Below are positions 26,708-36,457 of a DNA stretch of 64,000 bases, in pieces. The position numbers and the translations under genes were made by a program. The notes under the pieces were generated by a model, which worked only from the letters and a program-made list of their open reading frames with translations, was not told where the DNA came from and ran no database searches. Location of the stretch: positions 62,001 to 126,000 of the forward strand of contig NZ_FRCH01000004.1 in the NCBI RefSeq assembly GCF_900142825.1, given 5' to 3'. Source of the stretch: Rhodanobacter sp. OK091 (lineage in GTDB: Bacteria; Pseudomonadota; Gammaproteobacteria; Xanthomonadales; Rhodanobacteraceae). Position 1 is the stretch's first letter. Each line of letters opens with the position of its first letter.

Positions 26708-27423
26708 ACGCCGCGAACCAGCGTCAGCTGACGCCTATCCTGGTTGCGCTGGTAGTGCTGCTGAGTGCCGTGCTGCTGGCGTTGCTGAGCGGTGTCGGCC
26801 GCGAAGCGAAGTGGGATGCGCCGCGCTCGCTGGCCGCGCTGCCGCCAACCGGCAATCCTGCCGATCTGCCGCAGCCGTTGCCGCTGCAGAGGTTTGCGCT
26901 GGTCTGGCAAAAGCCCTTGTTCAGTCCCGACCGCAAACCGGTGGCCCGCGCGGCCGACGGCGGCAGCAATCTAGGCGATCTCGAACTGACCGGCATCATT
27001 CTCACGCCCGGCTTGCGCATGGTCTTGTTGCACGACAAGAACGGCGACAAGCAGGTGCGCCTGCACGAAGGCGAGGCGCTGCCCGACGGCAGCGTGAAGC
27101 TGGTGGAGGTGCGCCCGCGTTCGGCGCTGTTCGATTCGTCGGCGGGCCGCACCGAACTGAAGTTGCCGGCCGGCGCTCCGATCGACAACAAGCCCCCTGC
27201 GACGGCGAACACCGCTCCGGGTACCGGCACGATCATGCAGATCGAACCGGGCGCTGCCCGCCCGGGCGAGCCGGGCCCCCAGCCCGGCGGCAGCAATATG
27301 AGCGTGCCGCAGCAACGGCCCGCACCGAACCCTGCGGTGGAATCGGCCGCCCAGCGGCTGCGCCAGAATATTCAGAAACGTCGGGCCGCTCGCGCCGCCG
27401 CGGCCAATGAAGGAGTACGTTGA
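26704..27423 (+). CDS. xpsN: XpsN-type type II secretion protein (GspC-like)
   Basis: This is a 239-residue bitopic protein: a TM helix at about 10-31 (PILVALVVLLSAVLLALLSG), a periplasmic HR-like domain with FALVWQKPLFSPDRKPV and DLELTGIILTPGLRMVLLHD (typical of the GspC/PulC homology region), and a Pro/Gly-rich C-terminus without PDZ or coiled-coil. In Xanthomonas XpsN takes the position of GspC and interacts with the secretin XpsD and with XpsL/M; the operon here has no separate gspC, which fits. It ends 3 bp before gspD. Confidence 0.85.
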   Translation: MNAANQRQLTPILVALVVLLSAVLLALLSGVGREAKWDAPRSLAALPPTGNPADLPQPLPLQRFALVWQKPLFSPDRKPVARAADGGSNLGDLELTGIILTPGLRMVLLHDKNGDKQVRLHEGEALPDGSVKLVEVRPRSALFDSSAGRTELKLPAGAPIDNKPPATANTAPGTGTIMQIEPGAARPGEPGPQPGGSNMSVPQQRPAPNPAVESAAQRLRQNIQKRRAARAAAANEGVR

Positions 27424-27426
27424 TCC

Positions 27427-30039
27427 ATGTTCCGCATGCTCACCCAGCAAGTCCTGCGCACCGCCACACTTGCCGTCGTCGTGGGCATGGCCGGTTGCGC
27501 CAGCCTGCCGCCTGCACCTGACAACGGCGCGCTGCAGCGCGAAGCGATGGCCGGCACTCGCAACCCCGTGCCCGCACCGCTGCCGTTGAACAACGACATC
27601 AACAACGAAAGCGCGGCCACCGTGAAAACCGAGGTCAGCCACGGCAGCGGCCAGTTCATCCGGCCCGGTGCTCTGACCACGCCGCGTCCGGCGGCCAGCG
27701 GCAATGGCGCGGTGACGTTCAACTTCGAGAACCAGCCGGTGCAGGCGGTAGTCAAGGCGATCCTCGGCGACCTGCTCAAGCAGAACTACACGATCGTGCC
27801 GGGCGTACAGGGCAACATCTCGTTCTCCACGTCCGAGCCGGTCGATTCGAGCCAGGCGTTGCCGATCCTGGAAACTCTGCTGTCGTGGACGCACAACGCG
27901 CTGGTGCGGCGCAATGGCGGCTACGTGGTGGTGCCGGAGAAGGAGGCCGTCCCCGGCAACCTGGTGCCCAGCCTCGGCGCGGCGTCGCCGCAGGGCGGCA
28001 TGCAGGCGCGGCTGTTTTCGCTGCACTACATTTCGGCCACCGAGATGCAGAAGTTGATCAAGCCGTTCGCGCGAACGGATTCGATCCTGCTGGTGGATCC
28101 GGCGCGCAATCTGCTGGTGATGTCGGGCACGCCGGAGGAGCTGGCCAACTACCAGAGCATGGTGCGCACCTTCGACGTCGACTGGCTGCGCGGCATGTCG
28201 GTGGGCGTGTTCAACCTGCAATACGCCAACGTGGGCGAGCTGATGCCGAAGCTGGACGGGATGTTCGGTGCGCACGGCGATACCCCGTTGGCCGGCATGC
28301 TGCGCTTCATCCCGATCGAACGCACCAATGCGCTGGTGGTGATCAGCACCCAGCCCGAATACCTGCAGGAAGTCGGCGACTGGATCACCCGCATCGATCG
28401 TGGCGGTGGCAACGAGCCACAGTTGTTCGTCTACGACGTGCGCAACATCAAGGCGTCGGACCTGGCGAAGTATCTGGCACAGATCTATACCAATGGCGCC
28501 GGCAACGGCGGCGGCGACAACGGCGGCCAGGTCGGTCCGGGCCTGAGCGGCGGCACGCTGGGCAGTGCCAACAATGCCAGCGCGACCAGCATGGGCAGCA
28601 CCGCGGGCAGCTTCGGCAGCTCGGCTGGCGGGACCAGTGGCGGCCTGGGCAGCGGCGGGCTGGGTGGCGGCCTCAACGGAAAATCCGGCGGCTCCGAAAC
28701 CGGTGAAAACGCTGGTGCGGCAGGTGGCCTGGGCGGAACGTCGTCCGGTTTCGGCAACACCGGCACGGGCGGCGGCAACAATGCCGGCGCGTCGAGCGAC
28801 CAGCAGTACAGCTCCAGCGACGGCAGCGTGAAGATCAGTTCGGTCGACAGCAACAACCAGCTGCTGGTGCGCGCACGGCCGTCGCAGTGGGAGGAGATCA
28901 AGGCGGCGATCCACAAGCTCGACAACGTGCCGATGCAGGTGCAGATCGAGACGCGCATCCTCGAGGTCAGCCTCACCGGCGAATTCCAGTTCGGCGTGCA
29001 GTGGTATCTGGAAGGGCTGACCGGCAGCACCACCGACAGCAACGGCAACATCGTGCCCGGCGAACCGTACCGGCACCGGCAGATCGCGCTGGGCCAGGGC
29101 GGCAATGTCTTCAAGGGCCAGCCGTTCTTCTACTCCTTCCTCAACAGCCAGCTGCAGGTCGCCGTGAATGCGATGGAGACCAGCGGCAACACCAAGACGC
29201 TGTCGGCGCCGTCGATGGTGGTGATGAACAACCAGTTGGCGAGCATCACGGTCGGCGACCAGATTCCGATCAACCAGACCAGCGTCAACACCGGTATCGG
29301 CACGGCCACCAGTTACAGCCAGGTGACCTACCTCAACACCGGTGTGATCCTCAATGTGCAGCCGCGTATCAATCCCGGCGGCCTGGTCTACATGAACATC
29401 AGCCAGGAGGTCAGCCAGCGCGACACGTCGGTAGCGCTGGTCAACGGCAATCCGGCCATCTCGCAACGCAAGCTGGCCACCCAGGTGGCGGTGCAGAGCG
29501 GGCAGACCGTGCTGCTCGGTGGCCTGATCCAGCAGGCCGAAGGCAACACCGACACCGGCATTCCGGGAATCAATCGGGTGCCCATCTTTGGCCGTCTGTT
29601 CGGCAACACCAACCGCAGCCGCAACCGCACCGAGCTGATCGTGCTGATCACGCCGCGAGTGATTCGCGGTGGCGAGGATGCGCGCCAGGTCACCGACGAC
29701 TACCAGAGCAAGTTCGAGTCGCTGGCGCCACTGCGTGCATCCGCCGATCGTGCCGGCACGGCGCCGGCAGTCGTCGCACCGTTGCCAGCCACGGCACCGG
29801 CGCCGGGCTGGCCGGAGCAGTTGCAGCAGCATGCCGAGACCGCGCTGCAGCACTCCGACTACACCACCGCGCAGGATCTGGCGATGCAGTCATGGAAGCA
29901 GGGCTCGCGCCACGGTGCCCTGTGCGAGCGCAACTGGCAGGTCATCATCGAAGCGCGCCAGCACAGCAACCGTCTGGGCAGCGTCGACGCCGCGCGCAAG
30001 CAGCAAGCAACGTGTCTGCAACAGGCGCCATCGCCATGA
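27427..30039 (+). CDS. gspD: Type II secretion secretin GspD (XpsD), lipoprotein
   Basis: This is the 870-residue outer-membrane secretin channel. The signal peptide ends in a lipobox (VVVGMAGC, Cys at about residue 19), so it is probably self-targeting as a lipoprotein like XpsD. The N0 domain is at about 95-170 (VTFNFENQPVQAVVKAILGD). N-domains follow with VFNLQYANVGELM and IPIERTNALVVIS. A Gly/Ser/Asn-rich linker occupies about 358-460. The secretin barrel (about 490-755) ends with VAVQSGQTVLLGGLIQQ and LIVLITPRVIRG. A roughly 100-residue C-terminal extension with two Cys follows the secretin domain. It is the last gene of the operon. Confidence 0.96.
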   Translation: MFRMLTQQVLRTATLAVVVGMAGCASLPPAPDNGALQREAMAGTRNPVPAPLPLNNDINNESAATVKTEVSHGSGQFIRPGALTTPRPAASGNGAVTFNFENQPVQAVVKAILGDLLKQNYTIVPGVQGNISFSTSEPVDSSQALPILETLLSWTHNALVRRNGGYVVVPEKEAVPGNLVPSLGAASPQGGMQARLFSLHYISATEMQKLIKPFARTDSILLVDPARNLLVMSGTPEELANYQSMVRTFDVDWLRGMSVGVFNLQYANVGELMPKLDGMFGAHGDTPLAGMLRFIPIERTNALVVISTQPEYLQEVGDWITRIDRGGGNEPQLFVYDVRNIKASDLAKYLAQIYTNGAGNGGGDNGGQVGPGLSGGTLGSANNASATSMGSTAGSFGSSAGGTSGGLGSGGLGGGLNGKSGGSETGENAGAAGGLGGTSSGFGNTGTGGGNNAGASSDQQYSSSDGSVKISSVDSNNQLLVRARPSQWEEIKAAIHKLDNVPMQVQIETRILEVSLTGEFQFGVQWYLEGLTGSTTDSNGNIVPGEPYRHRQIALGQGGNVFKGQPFFYSFLNSQLQVAVNAMETSGNTKTLSAPSMVVMNNQLASITVGDQIPINQTSVNTGIGTATSYSQVTYLNTGVILNVQPRINPGGLVYMNISQEVSQRDTSVALVNGNPAISQRKLATQVAVQSGQTVLLGGLIQQAEGNTDTGIPGINRVPIFGRLFGNTNRSRNRTELIVLITPRVIRGGEDARQVTDDYQSKFESLAPLRASADRAGTAPAVVAPLPATAPAPGWPEQLQQHAETALQHSDYTTAQDLAMQSWKQGSRHGALCERNWQVIIEARQHSNRLGSVDAARKQQATCLQQAPSP

Positions 30040-30062
30040 TCGTGGCGCGGGGCTGAGAGTTT

Positions 30063-30093
30063 GCCGCGGGCGACCGTACAGGCCGCCCGCGGC
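30063..30093 (+). terminator. Hairpin terminator after gspD
   Basis: A 10-bp perfect stem (GCCGCGGGCG/CGCCCGCGGC) with an 11-nt loop followed by TCGTTAT lies 23 bp after the gspD stop. It probably ends the secretion operon before hrpB. Confidence 0.6.
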
Positions 30094-30111
30094 TCGTTAT
30101 CATCGGCGCGG

Positions 30112-32637
30112 ATGACTGCATCTCCGCCGATATTTCCCATTACGCCGCTGTTGCCGCAGATCCGCGCATCGCTTATCGCGCATCCGCGGCTGGTACTGGA
30201 GGCGCCGCCTGGCGCCGGCAAAACCACCCAGGTGCCGCTGGCCTTGCTCGACGCGGCGTGGCTGGCGGGGCGGAAGATCGTAATGCTGGAGCCGCGCCGC
30301 ATCGCCGCACGCGCCGCCGCGCAATTCATGGCGCAGCAACTCGGCGAAGCGGTAGGCCAGACCGTCGGCTACCGCATCCGCTTCGAATCGAAGGTGAGCG
30401 CGGCGACCCGGATCGAGGTGGTCACCGAAGGCATCCTGACCCGGCTGATCCAGCACGATCCGGAACTGAGCGGCATCGGTGCGATCGTGTTCGACGAATT
30501 TCACGAGCGCCATCTGGCCGGCGATCTTGGTGCTGTGCTGGCGCTGGACGTGCAGGCCACGCTGCACCCCGAACTGCGCCTGCTGGTGATGTCGGCCACG
30601 CTGGATGGCGAGCGCATTGCGCAATGGCTGGATGCGCCGCGCATTTCCAGCCCCGGGCGCAGTTTTCCGGTGCGCATCGAGCATCCGCCCGCCCGCACGC
30701 AGGAAAGCATCGAGCATCATCTGGCCCGCATCGTGCGGCAGGCACTGGAGGAAAACGACGGCGACGTGCTGGCGTTCCTGCCCGGCCGGCGCGAGATTGC
30801 GCGTGCGCAGACCGTGCTGGCGCAGACGCTGACGCGTGACGACGTCGAAGTGCTTGCCCTGCACGGCGAACTCTCGCTGGCCGAACAGCAGGCCGCGCTG
30901 GCACCGGCCGAGCCAGGCACGAGACGTGTCGTGCTGGCGACCAACGTGGCCGAGTCCAGCATCACCTTGCCGGGCATACGTGCGGTGATCGATGCCGGCC
31001 TCGCGCGCGAGCCGCGCTTCGATCCGAACTCCGGCTTCACCCGTTTGGAGACCGTCAGTATCTCGCAGGCTTCGGCCGACCAGCGTGCTGGCCGCGCAGG
31101 CCGCGTGGCGGCGGGCACGGCGTATCGGTTATGGCCGCAAAGCAAGCGACTGGAACCGGCGCGCAGCGCGGAAATCGCCCAGGCCGAATTGTCCGCGCTG
31201 GCGCTGGAATTGGCCGCCTGGGGTGTTCCACCCGACGGCATCGCCGCGATGCGCTGGCTGGATCCGCCGCCGACCGGTGCGCTGGCGCAGGCACGCGAGC
31301 TGCTCACGCGACTCGGGGCACTGGGCGCCGATGGCCGCATCACCGCGTTGGGCCGGGGCATGTTGGAGCTGGGCGCCGCTCCGCGGCTGGCCGCGGCGGC
31401 ATGGCGTGCGCCGGTCGAGCTGCGTGCGTTGATCGCCGATCTGCTGGCGTTGATGGAAGCCCGCTCGCCGCTGCGTGGCGAACAGGCGCGCAGCGATGAT
31501 TTCCGGGTGCGGGTGGCGGCCTTGCATGCGTGGCGCGATCGTCGCGGCAGCACCGCGCGTGGCGAGGTGGACGCCGGCGCGCTGGCGGCGATCGAGCAGG
31601 CCAGCAAGGGCTGGCGCCGGCGTCTTGAGATGCGTACCGCGGCCAGCGGCATGCCGGACAGCCACAGTGTGGGCGAGCTGCTACTGCACGCGTTCCCCGA
31701 CAGAGTCGCGCGCCGCGACGACAGCAATCCATTGCGCTACACGCTGGCCAATGGCCGCGGTGCGCGTCTGCACGAAAACACCGCCTTGCACGGCGAGCCG
31801 TGGCTGGTCGCGCTGGATATCCGCCACGAGGCGCGCGACAGCCTGATCCTGGCCGCCGCGCCGCTCGATCCACGCGTGCTGGAACGCGACTATCCAGCCC
31901 AGTTCAGGCGCGAACGCACGCTGCGCTGGAACGCCGAACGCGCCGCGGTCGAGGCGTTCGACGAACGGCGCTTCGGCGCCATCGTGCTGGAGCGGCGCAG
32001 TGTGCCGGTGCAGCCGCAGGATGCGTTGTCGGCCCTGCTCGCTGCGGTGCGCGCCAGCGGGATCGGCGTACTTCCCTGGAGCGAGCATGCGCGACGCTTG
32101 CGGGCGCGCATGCAGGCGCTGCGTGCATGGATGCCTGAGCTGGGTCTGCCCGATGTTTCCGATGCCGCGCTACTGGCCTCGCTGGATGACTGGCTGGCGC
32201 CGTATCTGGATGGCAAGCACCGGCTCGATGCGTTGAGCGCGGAAGAACTGTCGCAGGCGCTGACGGCATTGTTCGACTACGAGCAGCGTCGCCTGCTCGA
32301 TGCGCAGGCGCCGGAAAGTCTCCTGGTGCCCAGCGGCCAGAGCCGACGTCTCGAATACGCCGAAGGCGAGCCGCCGGTGCTGGCGGTGAAGCTGCAGGAA
32401 CTGTTCGGTCTCGCCGATACCCCACGCGTCGGCAGTGGCCGCATTCCGGTCACGTTGCATCTGCTCTCGCCGGCGGGCCGGCCGATCCAGGTAACTCAGG
32501 ACCTGAAAGGCTTCTGGGAGCGCACCTATCCGGAAGTGAAGAAGGAACTGAAAGGACGTTATCCGCGCCATCCGTGGCCGGACGATCCGTGGACCGCCAC
32601 GCCCACGCATCGCGCCAAGCCGCGTCTGCGCCATTGA
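30112..32637 (+). CDS. hrpB: ATP-dependent helicase HrpB (DEAH/RHA family)
   Basis: This is an 841-residue DExH helicase. Walker A is EAPPGAGKTTQVPLALL, the DExH box is VFDEFHERHLAGDL, motif III is LLVMSATLDG and motif VI is QRAGRAGRVAAG. The C-terminal HrpB-specific region ends in the RYPRHPWPDDPWTA segment seen in HrpB proteins. Despite its name it is not the type III regulator; roles in RNA metabolism are proposed. The ATG at 30112 is used; a TTG at 30061 lies in the terminator hairpin. Confidence 0.94.
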   Translation: MTASPPIFPITPLLPQIRASLIAHPRLVLEAPPGAGKTTQVPLALLDAAWLAGRKIVMLEPRRIAARAAAQFMAQQLGEAVGQTVGYRIRFESKVSAATRIEVVTEGILTRLIQHDPELSGIGAIVFDEFHERHLAGDLGAVLALDVQATLHPELRLLVMSATLDGERIAQWLDAPRISSPGRSFPVRIEHPPARTQESIEHHLARIVRQALEENDGDVLAFLPGRREIARAQTVLAQTLTRDDVEVLALHGELSLAEQQAALAPAEPGTRRVVLATNVAESSITLPGIRAVIDAGLAREPRFDPNSGFTRLETVSISQASADQRAGRAGRVAAGTAYRLWPQSKRLEPARSAEIAQAELSALALELAAWGVPPDGIAAMRWLDPPPTGALAQARELLTRLGALGADGRITALGRGMLELGAAPRLAAAAWRAPVELRALIADLLALMEARSPLRGEQARSDDFRVRVAALHAWRDRRGSTARGEVDAGALAAIEQASKGWRRRLEMRTAASGMPDSHSVGELLLHAFPDRVARRDDSNPLRYTLANGRGARLHENTALHGEPWLVALDIRHEARDSLILAAAPLDPRVLERDYPAQFRRERTLRWNAERAAVEAFDERRFGAIVLERRSVPVQPQDALSALLAAVRASGIGVLPWSEHARRLRARMQALRAWMPELGLPDVSDAALLASLDDWLAPYLDGKHRLDALSAEELSQALTALFDYEQRRLLDAQAPESLLVPSGQSRRLEYAEGEPPVLAVKLQELFGLADTPRVGSGRIPVTLHLLSPAGRPIQVTQDLKGFWERTYPEVKKELKGRYPRHPWPDDPWTATPTHRAKPRLRH

Positions 32638-32739
32638 TCGCCTCGAACGCACGGACTGACCGGAAGCGTTACTTCGCGCACGCCATGGCCGCTGCATGGT
32701 TGTGTACCCTTGGTCGCAACGGTTTCGCCCGGGGGTACC

Positions 32740-35394
32740 TTGCCAGAGAAATCTGATTCCCATCATTCCGCGATTCCGGTGTCCTCGCCGCGCCATCTGA
32801 CGGCGCTTCTGTGGAGTCTGCTGGCGCTGCTGACAGGACTGGCCGTGACGCTGGCCGTCCATGGCCAGCAGGTGCAGGCCCGGGAAGCGGAGCGAACCTT
32901 TGTCCGCAATGAGCTTGCCAACAAGAGCTATGCGGCGCTGCAGGCGAAGTTGCATTCGGCCGAGGCGCTGCTGCGTGCCGTGCAGACGCTTTTTCTTGTC
33001 TCGGCGGAAGTCACCCCGGCGGATTTCGGCACGCTCTATCTCAACATGCGCCCGCGCGAACAATTTCCCAGCCTGCTTGCGCTGGCGTATGCGCAACGCG
33101 AGGTACGGCCCGGCGGCGAGCATTACATAACCCGTTGGGTCAATCCGCTGACGGGGAACGAGGCGGTGGCAGGGCTCGACGTCGGTGCGCAGCCCCGAAA
33201 TCTGGCTGCCCTGCTGGCTTCGCGCGACACCGATCAAGTCGCGCTTTCGGCGCCGTTCCGCCCGGTGCAGCAGGTCTCGTCCAATGCGCCGGACGACGGC
33301 ATCACGATGCGGCTGCCGATCTTCAGTCCGGGCAATCCGCCGCGCACGGTCAACGAGCGGCGCGAACGCATGCGCGGCTCGATCGCGATGTCGTTTCGAG
33401 TGAGCCACCTGATCGGCGATGCCATCCCGGAGCAGTTGATCCGCGAGCTGCATGTGCGCATTACCGACGCCAGCGATCCGATAGCGCTGCCGCTGTTCGA
33501 TTCGCATCCGGGCCCGGGCCCGGCCATCCCGGCAAGCGGCTACCGCTTCGAGCGCAGGCTCATCTATGGCGGCCGCATGTGGGACATCTCGATGCAGCCG
33601 TTGGACTCCGGTGCCACGCGGATCGCATGGAGCCAGTCCACCTTGCTCGCCGGCTCGCTGATGAGCGTATTGCTGGCGATGCTGGTTTTTTCCGTGGTCA
33701 GCACGCGCCAGCGGGCGCTCGATCTGGGTTGGCGGATGAGTCGCCGTTACCGCGAGAGCGAGGAGCGTTTTCGTGCGCTGAACGACCTTTTGCCGATGCT
33801 GGTGTTGCTGGCCGAGGTCGAGGGCGGACGGATCACCTACACAAACCGGGCTGCGCGCGATCGTCTCGGTGAACATGTGGGCGAACGGGATATGCCCGAT
33901 CTGTTCGAGGATCAGTATCTGCGTACGTGGTTGCGCAGCGCGGATACCCGCGGCTGCAGCCGGTTCGAAGCGCAGCTGCGTATCGGCGACGGTGCCAGTT
34001 TCTGGGCCAGCGTGGCGATCTCGCGGATCGTGTTGAGCGGCCGCGACAAGCTGCTGGTGGTGGCGAACGACATCAGCGAGCAACGGCAACTGACCGAGCT
34101 GCTGAGTCACCAGGCCAGCCATGATGCCTTGACCGGGCTGTACAACCGGCGCGAGTTCGAGCGCCGGCTGCAGGCTGCGCTGACGCTGACCGACAGCGAC
34201 ACACCGCCCGCGGTCCTGCTGTATCTCGACCTCGACCAGTTCAAGCTGGTCAATGACACTTCCGGCCATCTGGCCGGCGATCAGCTGCTGGCGCAGCTGG
34301 CCATCGTCGTGGGCAGGCAGCTGGCCAGCACCGACGTGCTGGCGCGTCTGGGCGGCGACGAGTTCGGTGTGTTGATCGCCGATGTGGCCGATCGCGCCGC
34401 CGCCGAAGAGATAGCCGAACGCGTGCGCCGTAGCATCGACGGCTACATATTCATCTGGGAGCGGCGCAGCTACACCGTCAGCGCCAGCATCGGCGGCGTG
34501 ATGATCGATCGTCCGGACATCCTGGTGAAGGACCTGCTCACGCAGGCCGATACCGCCTGCTACATGGCCAAGGAAGTGGGCCGCAACCGGGTGCATTTCT
34601 ATTCCGAACGCGACGACGAAACCCTGCGGCGCCACGGCGAGATGGAATGGGCCAACCGGCTGCGCTGGGCGGTCGACGAGCATCGCCTGGTGCTGATGTA
34701 CCAGGAAATCTGGCTGCTGCCGCTGACCTCCGGTGGTGAGGCCGGGATCGAGATGCTGCTGCGGTTCCGCGACGAGTCCGGTCAGTTGGTGGTGCCGGGC
34801 GTGTTCATGCCGGCGGCCGAGCGCTACGGCATGATGCCGGTGGTGGATCGCTGGGTGGTCGAAACTACGCTGGCCAACTTCGACCGCTTGCATCCGGCCG
34901 GCGCCGAGCTGCGCATGGTGGCGATCAACCTCTCCGGTGCCAGTCTCGAGGATGAGGCGCTGGCGGGGTTGATCATCCGCTGGCTGCGGCAGTATCGGGT
35001 CGAGCCGTCGAGGGTCTGCTTCGAGATCACCGAGACCGTGGCGGTGCGAAATCTGTCGCAGGTAGTTCGCTTCATGGAGCAATTGCGCGCCGCGGGCTGC
35101 CGCATTGCACTGGATGATTTCGGCGCAGGCATGTCCTCGTTCACTTATTTGAAGAACCTGCCGCTGGACATCATCAAGATCGACGGCAGCTTCGTGCGCG
35201 ACATGCTCAGTGATCCGGTCAGCCACCTGATGGTCAGGGCCGTCACCGACATCGGCCATCGGCTCGGCCTTGAAGTGGTCGCCGAATGGGTGACCGACCT
35301 GGAAACGGTGCAGGCGCTGACGGTGCTTGGAGTCAATTGCGTGCAGGGCTTCAGCCTGCACCATCCCGAACTGGCCGTGTTCCAGAGCGATTGA
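32740..35394 (+). CDS. CHASE-PAS-GGDEF-EAL cyclic-di-GMP enzyme
   Basis: This is a protein of about 884 residues. It has a TM helix (LLWSLLALLTGLAVTLAVHG), a periplasmic CHASE-type sensor to about residue 300, a second TM helix (SLMSVLLAMLVFSVVS), a PAS-like domain, then GGDEF and EAL. The cyclase motif LARLGGDEFGVL is intact, but the product-inhibition RxxD is replaced by ASTD. The EAL motif reads EMLLR, so ExLxR is kept, and NLSG, EITETV, DDFGAGMSSF, KIDGSF, AEWV and QGF retain the phosphodiesterase ligands. Both activities are possible, and extracellular signals probably set the balance. Starts at TTG 32740 or TTG 32710 are both possible; no good ATG exists. Confidence 0.9.
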   Translation: MPEKSDSHHSAIPVSSPRHLTALLWSLLALLTGLAVTLAVHGQQVQAREAERTFVRNELANKSYAALQAKLHSAEALLRAVQTLFLVSAEVTPADFGTLYLNMRPREQFPSLLALAYAQREVRPGGEHYITRWVNPLTGNEAVAGLDVGAQPRNLAALLASRDTDQVALSAPFRPVQQVSSNAPDDGITMRLPIFSPGNPPRTVNERRERMRGSIAMSFRVSHLIGDAIPEQLIRELHVRITDASDPIALPLFDSHPGPGPAIPASGYRFERRLIYGGRMWDISMQPLDSGATRIAWSQSTLLAGSLMSVLLAMLVFSVVSTRQRALDLGWRMSRRYRESEERFRALNDLLPMLVLLAEVEGGRITYTNRAARDRLGEHVGERDMPDLFEDQYLRTWLRSADTRGCSRFEAQLRIGDGASFWASVAISRIVLSGRDKLLVVANDISEQRQLTELLSHQASHDALTGLYNRREFERRLQAALTLTDSDTPPAVLLYLDLDQFKLVNDTSGHLAGDQLLAQLAIVVGRQLASTDVLARLGGDEFGVLIADVADRAAAEEIAERVRRSIDGYIFIWERRSYTVSASIGGVMIDRPDILVKDLLTQADTACYMAKEVGRNRVHFYSERDDETLRRHGEMEWANRLRWAVDEHRLVLMYQEIWLLPLTSGGEAGIEMLLRFRDESGQLVVPGVFMPAAERYGMMPVVDRWVVETTLANFDRLHPAGAELRMVAINLSGASLEDEALAGLIIRWLRQYRVEPSRVCFEITETVAVRNLSQVVRFMEQLRAAGCRIALDDFGAGMSSFTYLKNLPLDIIKIDGSFVRDMLSDPVSHLMVRAVTDIGHRLGLEVVAEWVTDLETVQALTVLGVNCVQGFSLHHPELAVFQSD

Positions 35395-35489
35395 AAACAC
35401 CACCGGCATGGCCGCCCACGCTGCGAGTTGCCGCGGATGTTTCGTCGGCCGCCGCAACGTGCACATGTCGGCCTCGCTAGACTGCAGGC

Positions 35490-36176
35490 ATGGACGATAC
35501 CGCACCCCTCAATCGGTACCAGCTGGCCGAGCTAGGCAGCCTGTTGGCCGAGCCGGCGCGCGCCGCCATGCTGCTGGCGCTGGTCGACGGCACGTCCCGC
35601 CCGGCCGGTGAGCTGGCCCATGCGGCCGGCGTCACACCGGCCACCGCCAGCGCGCATCTGCGCCGGTTGCTCTATGGCGGCCTGTTGGCGGCGTACGCGC
35701 AGGGTCGTCATCGCTACTATCGGCTGGCCGATGAGCGGGTCGCCGCGATGCTGGAATCGCTGTCGCTGGCACGTGCAACCGCGCCACGGCCGCTGCCGAC
35801 CCGGGCCGATGCGAAGCTGAGGCGGGCGCGTTGCTGTTATCGGCATCTGGCCGGAACGCTGGGCGTTGCCTTCTGCGCCACCTTGCTGCGGCGCGACTGG
35901 CTGCAGACCGGATCGCGCGGCCTGTTCCTGCAGCCGGACGGTGCGGAAGCACTGGCCGCCACCGGGCTGGAACTGACCGATGTCTCGCAGCTGTTTGGCC
36001 GGAGCTGCCTGGACTGGACCGAACGCCGCATGCACCTGGGTGGCCCGCTCGGGGTGATGCTGACCTCGGCGATGCTGCAAGCCGGCTGGTTGCGCCCGCT
36101 GCCGCATAGCCGCGTCCTGCAACCCAGCGCTGGTGGCCTGCGCCAGCTTGGCATCCTGGGCGTACCGCTCGATTGA
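35490..36176 (+). CDS. ArsR-like winged-helix transcriptional regulator
   Basis: This is a 228-residue regulator. The N-terminal ArsR-type winged helix (residues 8-85) has LAEPARAAMLLALVDGTSRP, AGVTPATASAHLRRLLYGGL and the wing GRHRYYRLAD. No metal-binding ELCVCDL motif is present. The C-terminal half (105-228) contains two Cys (CCYRH) and another Cys (GRSCLDW) in a conserved RxCxxxHLAGxLGVxxxxxL-type arrangement found in ArsR-family proteins with an extra domain. The ligand is unknown. It is alone, with no obvious target beside it. Confidence 0.85.
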   Translation: MDDTAPLNRYQLAELGSLLAEPARAAMLLALVDGTSRPAGELAHAAGVTPATASAHLRRLLYGGLLAAYAQGRHRYYRLADERVAAMLESLSLARATAPRPLPTRADAKLRRARCCYRHLAGTLGVAFCATLLRRDWLQTGSRGLFLQPDGAEALAATGLELTDVSQLFGRSCLDWTERRMHLGGPLGVMLTSAMLQAGWLRPLPHSRVLQPSAGGLRQLGILGVPLD

Positions 36177-36428
36177 CGTTGTCTACGGGTGTGCGGAGAG
36201 AAATGGACGTCCAGGCGTCCATATGCGGAAAAGCTCGTTACGTATTTATTCGCACGTAATCGTTTTCTTTTTTCCGGATATAGATCCATCGCGCCGTACA
36301 TTAATGTTTGGAAGCATCAGCAGCATTAATTATTAAATCGCAAGATTTTAAAGAAAGATACGCAAAATAATGCGCAAATCAGGCAATTACTAAAATTGCG
36401 ACCGTAATCACATAGGATTAATTCCGGG
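36177..36428. other. AT-rich region upstream of the first secreted-protein unit
   Basis: This stretch is strikingly AT-rich for this genome, with runs such as TTTTCTTTTTT and ATTAATTATTAAATCG and no gene. It immediately precedes the promoter at 36429. A comparable AT-rich stretch (about 38700-38880) precedes the second unit and shares short words (ATCGCAAGAT, TAATGT). It may hold UP-elements or sites for nucleoid-associated or transcription factors. Confidence 0.5.
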
Positions 36429-36457
36429 TTGACACCCACTACCCGCACCACTAGTTT
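36429..36457 (+). promoter_or_regulatory. Sigma70-like promoter, copy A
   Basis: A perfect -35 TTGACA (36429-36434) is followed after 17 bp by TAGTTT (36452-36457) as a weak -10. The same pair is conserved in copy B (38884-38913) with an 18-bp spacer, which supports it as the promoter of the duplicated unit. Confidence 0.55.

Noticed and set aside
26971-29853. 960-codon open frame on the minus strand
   Set aside because: It is antisense to gspD and xpsN; His/Arg/Gln-rich shadow.
32170-35505. 1111-codon open frame on the minus strand
   Set aside because: It is antisense to hrpB and the GGDEF-EAL gene; a high-GC shadow without domains.
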